DNA from: JAVVEG01 sp041689205
Lineage (GTDB): Bacteria; Pseudomonadota; Gammaproteobacteria; Pseudomonadales; Pseudohongiellaceae
Assembly: GCA_041689205.1 (NCBI GenBank)
Contig: JBDNGQ010000209.1
Coordinates: 1 to 64,000, forward strand
Direction: 5' to 3'
Length of the DNA stretch: 64,000 nucleotides
This document shows, in pieces, positions 43,879 through 50,446 of the stretch. The notes under the pieces are model-generated. The model searched no databases. It was not told where the DNA came from and worked only from the letters and a program-made list of their open reading frames with translations. Each line of letters opens with the position of its first letter. The first letter of the stretch is position 1. The translations under genes were made by a program, and so were the position numbers.

Positions 43879-44570
43879 GGTCCTGGCAGTCAACAGGGCA
43901 GAAATCGCCACTTCTGTTACTGGGGCTGTGTCCTTTGCTGGCCGTAACTGACACGCCAGTTAAAGCTTTCAGCGTCGGCCTGGGAACTCTGTTGGTGTTA
44001 CTTTTCAGCAGTCTGGTAGCACTTGTGCTGCGTACACAGCTAAGCACCCTGACCCGCCTGCCTGTGTTGATCATCGTTATTGCGGGCGGCAGCCTGCTGG
44101 TTGATCTTTTGATGCAGGTCTACGCCTATCCAGTCTATAAATCGCTGGGATTGTTTGTGCCGCTGATTGCAGCTAATCCTTTGATACTCGCGTGCATTCT
44201 TAAGCAGCCCGGCCTCAATGCCACCGCTGCCCCAGATTCGACGAGGATTTTCATGAGGCAGTATCTGGGTAACAACCTGATGATCGCATGCTGGTTTTTA
44301 TTGTTGCTTGTTATCATTGGAGCAATAAGGGAAATACTAGCTACCGGTGCGGTATTGGCCGACCTGCATCTCATACGGCCAGTATCTGTTGAATGGAAAC
44401 TGGTCCTGATCGAGGATTACCGCAAATATCTGTTCATGCTGGCAGCTCCAGGTGCCTTTATTACCGTTGGTTTTGTACTGGCGCTGAAAAATTTGTTGCT
44501 TTCCCGGCACACACACGAGCAGCTAAGCGCATTGCCTGGGCAGGATAAACGCGTGCGAATTCACCTGTGA
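43875..44570 (+). CDS. rsxE: Rnf/Rsx electron transport complex subunit E, with one cluster cysteine lost
   Basis: 231 residues with about six membrane helices. LLGLCPLLAVTDT (C19) retains the first conserved cysteine. The second, normally in PLIVTNC, is replaced (PLIAANPLILAC: P102), with a cysteine five residues later (C107). The N-terminus is several residues shorter than in E. coli and lacks the WKNN before LLGLCP. YAYPVYKSLGLFVPLI, IGAIREIL and APGAFITVGFVLALKN confirm the family. Start and rsxD stop overlap by four bases, so no room exists for rsxG. It probably pairs with RsxA in the membrane core. Confidence 0.88.
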   Translation: MRSWQSTGQKSPLLLLGLCPLLAVTDTPVKAFSVGLGTLLVLLFSSLVALVLRTQLSTLTRLPVLIIVIAGGSLLVDLLMQVYAYPVYKSLGLFVPLIAANPLILACILKQPGLNATAAPDSTRIFMRQYLGNNLMIACWFLLLLVIIGAIREILATGAVLADLHLIRPVSVEWKLVLIEDYRKYLFMLAAPGAFITVGFVLALKNLLLSRHTHEQLSALPGQDKRVRIHL

Positions 44571-44625
44571 ACCGAAAGCATGGATCTGTGCACAATATCA
44601 AGGACACATCAAATGAACGGTAAGT

Positions 44626-45264
44626 ATGAACAGTAAAAAACGCGCAGAGATTTTCCGACGTCTGCAGGCAGAGAACCCGAATCCAAGCACCGAACTGGCT
44701 TTCACATCAACGTTTGAATTGCTGATTTCAGTCATCCTTTCTGCTCAGGCAACAGATGTCAGCGTTAATAAAGCCACAGCTAAACTTTATAAGGTTGCCA
44801 ATACACCTGAAGCAATACAACAACTTGGGATTGAAGGCTTAAAGGAATACATCAAGACCATCGGCCTGTTTAATACCAAAGCAGCTAATGTAATCAAGAC
44901 CTGCGCTGCATTGATAGAAAGACATAACTCACAGGTTCCGGACACTCGGGAAGCACTTGAAGCGCTGCCAGGAGTGGGACGTAAAACGGCTAATGTCGTG
45001 CTGAATACGGCCTATCGACAGGCAACCATGGCTGTTGATACTCATATCTTCAGGGTATCAAACAGAATCGCAATAGCACCCGGGAAAAACGTATTGGAAG
45101 TTGAACAGCGGTTATTGAAATTTATTCCCGCTGAATACCTGCTTGATGCGCATCACTGGCTGATTCTGCATGGGCGTTATGTCTGCCTTGCCAGGAAACC
45201 CCGTTGCGGAGCCTGCGTGATCTATGACCTGTGCGAATATAAGCATAAGACCGAAACGGACTGA
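44626..45264 (+). CDS. nth: Endonuclease III
   Basis: 212 residues. Catalytic Lys120 in LPGVGRKTANVV and Asp138 in AVDTHIFRV fall at the same positions as in E. coli, and the 4Fe-4S cluster is C187-x6-C194-x2-C197-x5-C203. It removes oxidised pyrimidines and cuts the abasic site. It is the customary last gene after rsxE, 55 bases downstream. A near-copy of its start region (ATGAACGGTAAGT) lies just before the ATG, giving a 7-codon decoy ORF. Confidence 0.97.
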   Translation: MNSKKRAEIFRRLQAENPNPSTELAFTSTFELLISVILSAQATDVSVNKATAKLYKVANTPEAIQQLGIEGLKEYIKTIGLFNTKAANVIKTCAALIERHNSQVPDTREALEALPGVGRKTANVVLNTAYRQATMAVDTHIFRVSNRIAIAPGKNVLEVEQRLLKFIPAEYLLDAHHWLILHGRYVCLARKPRCGACVIYDLCEYKHKTETD

Positions 45265-45297
45265 AACACAGGAGTCGAAATGACTCCTGTGTTTCAG
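45261..45297 (+). terminator. Perfect 16-bp stem-loop overlapping the nth stop codon
   Basis: Bases 45261-45276 are an exact reverse complement of 45282-45297, with loop GAAAT. The TGA stop of nth is in the 5' arm. No T tract follows, so it may protect the 3' end of the transcript or act as a rho-linked terminator. The region 45298-45476 up to argG has no supported gene. Confidence 0.6.
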
Positions 45298-45476
45298 TAT
45301 CAATGAGACTTCATTCAAGCAGTCAGGGCCCTTTGTAACCAGATTATCCATCATCGAGATTTTGTGGCTCACACCAGTCTGAGACGCGCGCATTTTTATT
45401 CACTGCCAGCCATTTGAGACCACACTTTCTGTGTTAAAGGTCAATTCTGAACAGACTGAATCAATCGAAGCTGTGC

Positions 45477-46694
45477 TCACTTCACTTTGCGACCCTTGCC
45501 AGCAGCGATGCGCAGACGCAATGCGTTCAGCTTGATAAATCCACCGGCATCAGCCTGATTGTAAGCACCACCATCCTCTTCGAAGGTGGCGATACTGACA
45601 TCAAACAATGAATCATCGGATTCGCGTCCCACCACGACGACATTGCCCTTATAGAGTTTCAGGCGTACTTTTCCATTCACATAGACCTGCGATGCATCAA
45701 TCAAACCCTGCAGTGCGAGACGTTCAGGCGACCACCAGTAGCCGTTATAGATCAACGATGCGTAACGAGGCATCAGGTCATCTTTGAGGTGAGCCAGTTC
45801 GCGGTCAAGCGTGATTGATTCAATAGCACGGTGCGCTTTCAACATGACTGTCCCGCCTGGCGTTTCATAACAGCCCCGGGACTTCATGCCCACGTAACGG
45901 TTTTCGACGATATCTGAACGACCAATGCCATTGGCTCCGGCAATTTTATTAAGAGTGGCCAGTACTGTGGCAGGAGACATGCTTTCTCCATTTACAGCCA
46001 CGATATCGCCCTTTTTGTAGCTCAGTTCAATGTATGTTGCCTGATCAGGCGCATTCTCAGGAGAGACAGTCCATAGCCACATATCTTCTTCCGGCTCGGA
46101 ACCTGGATTCTCCAGAACGTCACCTTCATAAGAAATATGCAACAGATTAGCATCCATGGAATAAGGAGATTTGGTACCGCGCTTCATTTCTACCGCAATA
46201 TTATGCGTGTTGCAGTAGGCCAGCAGTTTGTCACGAGAATTCAGATCCCACTCGCGCCAGGGAGCAATAACTTTAATTCCTGGTGCAAGCGCATAAGCAC
46301 CCAGCTCAAAACGTACCTGATCATTACCTTTACCGGTTGCCCCATGGGAGATCGCGTCAGCTCCGGTCTGCTCAGCAATTTCTACCAGCCGTTTCGCGAT
46401 CAGTGGACGGGCGATTGATGTGCCCAGTAAATATTCGCCCTCGTAAATGGTATTGGCACGAAACATGGGATTAACGAAGTCTCTGGCGAACTCCTCACGC
46501 AGATCCTCGATATAGATCTCTTTAATGCCCATCGCCTGAGCTTTGGCGCGTGCTGGTTCAACCTCACCACCCTGGCCAAGATCTGCTGTAAACGTTACTA
46601 CTTCACATTGATAATTTTCAGTTAGCCATCTTGCAATTACCGATGTATCCAGACCACCTGAATAGGCTAACACCACTTTGTTGATGCCCGACAT
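45477..46694 (-). CDS. argG: Argininosuccinate synthase
   Basis: 405 residues from the ATG at 46694, with AAGGAG seven bases upstream; the frame continues upstream but that part is not family sequence. The ATP pyrophosphatase P-loop VVLAYSGGLDTSVI lies at about 8-21, and SHGATGKGNDQVRFE and EGDVLENPG are conserved substrate segments. It joins citrulline and aspartate. The C-terminus ends GKGRKVK. It stands alone, divergent from pyrC across 264 bases without a further supported ORF. Confidence 0.97.
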   Translation of the reverse strand: MSGINKVVLAYSGGLDTSVIARWLTENYQCEVVTFTADLGQGGEVEPARAKAQAMGIKEIYIEDLREEFARDFVNPMFRANTIYEGEYLLGTSIARPLIAKRLVEIAEQTGADAISHGATGKGNDQVRFELGAYALAPGIKVIAPWREWDLNSRDKLLAYCNTHNIAVEMKRGTKSPYSMDANLLHISYEGDVLENPGSEPEEDMWLWTVSPENAPDQATYIELSYKKGDIVAVNGESMSPATVLATLNKIAGANGIGRSDIVENRYVGMKSRGCYETPGGTVMLKAHRAIESITLDRELAHLKDDLMPRYASLIYNGYWWSPERLALQGLIDASQVYVNGKVRLKLYKGNVVVVGRESDDSLFDVSIATFEEDGGAYNQADAGGFIKLNALRLRIAAGKGRKVK

Positions 46695-46958
46695 TTGTTG
46701 CTCCTTGATAGATTCTACAAAACTGAGAGTGCACTGGTGGTACACAGGACATAAGGGCCGCATTGTACATGGATAGGGCTTTGAATTCGATTGCAGCAAA
46801 GTAGATGTCATCGGGCCTGCGAGCAATGCCAGCAAAGATAGGGTAAACTTGCTCCTGTTTTAAATTCCCGTGAATATCCGGGCCTCACCCATATAAGCGC
46901 ACTCTGAAACCGGCCGCCTGATGCGGTCGGTGACGATGCCAACGGACCTGTCCCCGCC

Positions 46959-48002
46959 ATGAAACAGCTTACTCTGACCCAACCTGATGACTGGCACCTG
47001 CACCTGCGAGATGGGGCAGTTCTGCCATTTACCGTGGCAACAAGCGCCCGCACCTTCAAGCGGGCTATCGTCATGCCTAATCTTCAGCCTCCGGTGACTA
47101 CTACAGAGCAGGCTATAGCCTATCGCCAACGCATTCTGGACGCAGCTCCTGCAGGTTCAGACTTTGAGCCTCTGATGACGCTATATCTGACTGACACCAC
47201 CAGTGCCGAAGAAATTCGAAAGGCAAAAGACAGCGGCTATGTGCATGGGGTTAAGTATTACCCGGCTGGTGCCACCACCAATTCTGACAGCGGCGTAACC
47301 GATATAGAGAAGGTATATGGAGCGTTGCAACTGATGTCAGAGCTCGGCATGCCATTGTTAATCCATGGCGAAGTAACTGAACACACCGTGGATATTTTTG
47401 ATCGGGAAAAAGTTTTTATAGACTCGGTGCTGCAACCCCTGACCCAGCGTTTTCCTGATTTAAAGATTGTGCTGGAGCACATCACTACGGCTGATGCAGT
47501 CAGCTTTGTACAAAATGCAGGTCCACGGGTGGCGGCCACTATTACTGTTCACCATCTGTTATATAACCGCAACCATATGCTGGCCGGGGGGATCAGGCCG
47601 CATCTTTACTGCCTGCCAGTGCTAAAACGCAATAAGCACCAGGATGCTCTGATTGCAGCTGCAACCAGTGGAAATCCCAAGTTTTTTCTGGGTACCGATT
47701 CAGCACCCCATGCCAAACATCTTAAAGAGCAGGCCTGTGGCTGTGCAGGTTGTTTCAGCGCTAATGCTGCCTTGGAGTTATATACCGAAGTATTCGAAGC
47801 CGCTAATGCCCTCGCCAGGCTGGAGGGTTTTGCCAGTTTCCATGGCCCGGACTTTTATGGCCTGCCACGCAACCGCAATTCAATCACCCTGCAAAAGTCA
47901 GCGTGGACGGTGCCTGCAGCTTTCCCCTATGCCGGTGACGTTATTATTCCCTTGCGTGCTGGCGAACAAATAACCTGGCGAGTAGCCGGAGCAGATTTAT
48001 GA
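46959..48002 (+). CDS. pyrC: Dihydroorotase, class II type
   Basis: 347 residues. H13-x-H15 in DDWHLHLRDG binds the first zinc, K99 in HGVKYYPAG is the carbamylated bridging lysine, and IHGEV, LEHITT and GTDSAPH give the remaining ligands. It closes carbamoyl-aspartate to dihydroorotate in pyrimidine synthesis. The stop overlaps the rnt ATG by four bases (47999-48002). The ribosome-binding site is weak (a CCCC-rich leader), which in E. coli pyrC relates to a start-site-switching control. I cannot show that mechanism here. Confidence 0.97.
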   Translation: MKQLTLTQPDDWHLHLRDGAVLPFTVATSARTFKRAIVMPNLQPPVTTTEQAIAYRQRILDAAPAGSDFEPLMTLYLTDTTSAEEIRKAKDSGYVHGVKYYPAGATTNSDSGVTDIEKVYGALQLMSELGMPLLIHGEVTEHTVDIFDREKVFIDSVLQPLTQRFPDLKIVLEHITTADAVSFVQNAGPRVAATITVHHLLYNRNHMLAGGIRPHLYCLPVLKRNKHQDALIAAATSGNPKFFLGTDSAPHAKHLKEQACGCAGCFSANAALELYTEVFEAANALARLEGFASFHGPDFYGLPRNRNSITLQKSAWTVPAAFPYAGDVIIPLRAGEQITWRVAGADL

Positions 48003-48649
48003 TGGATTTCTTCAAGACAGAACAGGATGAGCCCGTCAGCCTGATGGCCTCACGATTTCGGAATTACCTTCCTGTTGTGATTGATATTGAATGTGGTGGT
48101 TTTAATGCAAAGACTGATGCCATTCTGGAAATTTCTGCCGTTATCCTGGGCATGAGTGAGAAAGGTATTCTTGAAGTCGAGCAGACTTTTTTTCACCGCA
48201 TCATTCCCTTCGAAGGCGCTAATATAGAAGCTGCGGCTCTCAAATTTACCGGCATTGATCCATTCCATCCTTTAAGGATAGCGCGCTCAGAAAAAGATGT
48301 CTTTGATGATATGTTTAAGATCATCCGCGGCGCGATGAAATTAAATCAATGTAAGCGTGCCATCCTGGTCGCTCATAATGCTCATTTCGATCATGGCTTT
48401 ATTAATGCAGCAGTAGCGCGCCATGACATCAAGCGCAATCCCTTTCATCCCTTCTCCAGCTTCGATACAGCCACCTTAAGTGGATTGGCGTTTGGCCAGA
48501 CAGTTCTGGCCAGAGCCTGTGAAGCAGCGGGTATGGATTTTGATAATAACGAGGCGCACTCCGCACGTTATGATGCGGAAAAAACCGCACAGTTATTCTG
48601 CGGAATCGTTAACAAATGGAAGGCACTGGGCGGCTGGCCGACTCAGTAG
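47999..48649 (+). CDS. rnt: Ribonuclease T
   Basis: 216 residues of the DEDDh exonuclease family. VVIDIECGGFNAKTDAILEI is Exo I (D and E present; the usual threonine between them is cysteine), AHNAHFDHGFI is Exo II, and HSARYDAEKTAQLF is Exo III with the catalytic histidine and aspartate. It trims 3' ends of tRNA and other stable RNAs as a dimer. Two ATGs are in tandem (47999, 48002); the first forms the pyrC overlap. It converges with grxD five bases later. Confidence 0.95.
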   Translation: MMDFFKTEQDEPVSLMASRFRNYLPVVIDIECGGFNAKTDAILEISAVILGMSEKGILEVEQTFFHRIIPFEGANIEAAALKFTGIDPFHPLRIARSEKDVFDDMFKIIRGAMKLNQCKRAILVAHNAHFDHGFINAAVARHDIKRNPFHPFSSFDTATLSGLAFGQTVLARACEAAGMDFDNNEAHSARYDAEKTAQLFCGIVNKWKALGGWPTQ

Positions 48650-48654
48650 TGCTG

Positions 48655-48972
48655 TCAGACAGCGCCAGAGTTATCTATCAATGTCTGTAACTCACCTTTT
48701 TGAAACAGATCCGTAATGATGTCGCAGCCGCCAATCAACTCTCCGCCTATATATAGCTGAGGAAACGTAGGCCAGTCAGCGATCTTTGGCAGAGTCGTCC
48801 GAATTTCCGGGTTTGCCAGGATATCAACATAAGCAAAGCGCTTGCCGCAAGCCATCAGGCATTTAGTAACCTGGGCCGAGAAACCGCACTGCGGTTGGTC
48901 CGGCGATCCTTTCATGTATAACAGGATGGTGTTGGAACTGATCTGATCTCTGATCGTTTGTTCAATGCTCAT
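48655..48972 (-). CDS. grxD: Monothiol glutaredoxin, Grx4 type
   Basis: 105 residues. The active site is C29-GFS, preceded by the MKGSPDQPQ segment, and the glutathione-binding TFPQLYIGGELIGGCDI block follows. These glutaredoxins carry or deliver 2Fe-2S clusters, often with BolA. It is monocistronic and divergent from argF. Confidence 0.96.
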   Translation of the reverse strand: MSIEQTIRDQISSNTILLYMKGSPDQPQCGFSAQVTKCLMACGKRFAYVDILANPEIRTTLPKIADWPTFPQLYIGGELIGGCDIITDLFQKGELQTLIDNSGAV

Positions 48973-49088
48973 AGGTTACCTGCTGTTTTAAGTTATCTGT
49001 TAGTTGATCATATCCGCCCGGATCAACTCCGGCTGATCTAAAGATGGGGCCATTCTACACACTTAACTTTGCTGGCAAAAGCAGGCAA

Positions 49089-49116
49089 TTGCCTCTGGCA
49101 GACAATCTAATATAAG
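49089..49116 (+). promoter_or_regulatory. Predicted promoter upstream of argF
   Basis: TTGCCT (49089-49094) and TATAAG (49111-49116) with a 16-base spacer; TAAGAT two bases on is an alternative -10. It lies about 100 bases before the argF ATG and just before a terminator-like hairpin. Confidence 0.4.
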
Positions 49117-49133
49117 ATAGCGACTTTATCAGG

Positions 49134-49167
49134 AGGGGTGGCAGCGGCTGCCCCTTTTAATTTTCAC
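49134..49167 (+). terminator. Terminator-like hairpin in the argF leader
   Basis: AGGGG and GGCAG (49134-49144, one T bulge) pair with CTGCC and CCTTT (49148-49157) around a CGG loop, followed by TTTAATTTT. It sits between the predicted promoter and the argF start, so it could attenuate argF. If the promoter call is wrong it may end an upstream transcript. Confidence 0.45.
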
Positions 49168-49211
49168 TACGCTTTTAGATCACCCATCCAGATAAACAAG
49201 ATATAAAAATA

Positions 49212-50114
49212 ATGGCAATCCGACATTTTTTAACTTTAATGGACTTATCCAGAGAAGAGCTCTACAGCATCATCAAACGAGCTATCGCGTTAAAGCGCAG
49301 CCCCGATTTGCGCAGTGAATCGCTGAAGCATAAAACCCTGGGCATGTTGTTTGAAAAATCTTCGACCCGCACGCGCGTGTCCTTTGAAGTAGCAATGACT
49401 CAGCTTGGTGGCAGTGCCATCTTCCTGTCTCCGGGTGATACCCAGCTTGGTCGTGGTGAGCCTATGGAGGACACCGCCAGAGTGCTGTCGCGCATGGTCG
49501 ATATCATCACTATCCGAACTTTTGAGCACGAAAAGCTGGAACTGTTTGCTCGCCATTCGACGGTTCCAGTCATAAATTCTCTAACAGACGATTTTCATCC
49601 CTGTCAGTTACTGGCGGATATGCAGACCTTTTTTGAACATCGTGGTGATATCAGCGGCAAAACCGTGGCGTGGGTTGGTGACGGCCACAATATGTGCCAG
49701 TCCTATATAAACGCGGCTCGTCAATTCGATTTCGAGTTGACTATTTCCTGTCCGGAAGGATTCGAGCCTCGTGCCGACCTGCTGGCTGCCAACAGCGATC
49801 GGGTGCGTCTGGTGCGCAAACCGGAAGAAGCTGTACGCGGTGCCAGTCTGATTGCAACAGATGTATGGGCCTCGATGGGACATGAGGACGAGCGAAATAA
49901 GCGCCTCGCTAAATTTGCACGCTACCAGGTAAATAGCGAATTAATCTCGCTGGCTGAACCCGATGCTTTATTTATGCATTGTCTGCCGGCTCACCGCGGC
50001 GAAGAAGTCTCTGCTGAACTCCTCGATGCACCAGACAGTGTCGTCTGGGATGAAGCAGAAAATCGCCTGCACGCTCAGAAGGCCTTGCTGGAATTTCTAT
50101 CTGCACATAACTGA
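49212..50114 (+). CDS. argF: Ornithine carbamoyltransferase
   Basis: 300 residues. The carbamoyl phosphate motif is SSTRTR at 50-55, with HPCQLLAD for carbamoyl phosphate and the ornithine loop HCLPAHRGEEV near the C-terminus. It makes citrulline from ornithine. With argG it covers two of the last steps of arginine synthesis in this window. The ATG is preceded by an AT-rich stretch without a clear Shine-Dalgarno site. Its length and the ARYQVN segment match the anabolic enzyme of Pseudomonas. Confidence 0.96.
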   Translation: MAIRHFLTLMDLSREELYSIIKRAIALKRSPDLRSESLKHKTLGMLFEKSSTRTRVSFEVAMTQLGGSAIFLSPGDTQLGRGEPMEDTARVLSRMVDIITIRTFEHEKLELFARHSTVPVINSLTDDFHPCQLLADMQTFFEHRGDISGKTVAWVGDGHNMCQSYINAARQFDFELTISCPEGFEPRADLLAANSDRVRLVRKPEEAVRGASLIATDVWASMGHEDERNKRLAKFARYQVNSELISLAEPDALFMHCLPAHRGEEVSAELLDAPDSVVWDEAENRLHAQKALLEFLSAHN

Positions 50115-50281
50115 TCCTGATTATGCGCTGCCTGTCAGCAACTGAATTATCAGTGCCTTGGTCATGAACCGCTTCAACAACACAGTCTCCTGTCGACGCT
50201 TACAGTGTAATCAGCAAAATCCCGGCTGACGCCACCGCGCAAGCCCGTTGCGGCACATTACATCCACATCCTGTACACAGT

Positions 50282-50290
50282 TTATCCACA
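50282..50290 (+). promoter_or_regulatory. DnaA box upstream of nrdA
   Basis: TTATCCACA is an exact match to the consensus TTATNCACA. It is 157 bases before the nrdA ATG. DnaA control of nrdAB is established in E. coli. A single box in the argF-nrdA spacer (50115-50446) agrees with that, and it is too isolated for an origin. Confidence 0.6.
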
Positions 50291-50317
50291 GAAAAAGCCC
50301 TTGCAATCAATGCAAAA

Positions 50318-50333
50318 GCGCTCTATCTTGTGT
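50318..50333 (+). promoter_or_regulatory. NrdR-like box 1 upstream of nrdA
   Basis: GCGCTCTATCTTGTGT agrees with the NrdR consensus (acaCwAtATaTwGtgt) at 12 of 16 positions, including the TwGtgt half. It starts exactly 31 bp before box 2, matching the usual tandem-box spacing. NrdR represses ribonucleotide reductase genes when dATP is high. Confidence 0.6.
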
Positions 50334-50348
50334 CCCTTGCCGCCAAAA

Positions 50349-50364
50349 CATCTATATGTTGTAT
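50349..50364 (+). promoter_or_regulatory. NrdR-like box 2 upstream of nrdA
   Basis: CATCTATATGTTGTAT agrees at 11 of 16 positions, including the C-w-A-t-A-T core and the T-w-G-t half. With box 1 it forms a pair in phase on the helix. Together with the DnaA box they fill the 332-base argF-nrdA spacer, where no ORF is supported. Confidence 0.65.
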
Positions 50365-50446
50365 GTTCATGTTCCTTTCACACACTAACAGCGGCGCAGT
50401 TTTTATCTAATAAAATCGTGGAATCAGCAATCACGGAGAGGCCCCA

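Noticed and set aside
48080..48112. Thr-to-Cys change in the first DEDD motif of RNase T as loss of function
   Set aside because: The catalytic Asp and Glu and the later His/Asp motifs are intact; the changed residue is not a metal ligand.
50282..50290. Chromosomal or plasmid origin at the DnaA box
   Set aside because: Only one exact box, no AT-rich unwinding repeats and no dnaA/rep gene; control of nrdAB explains it better.
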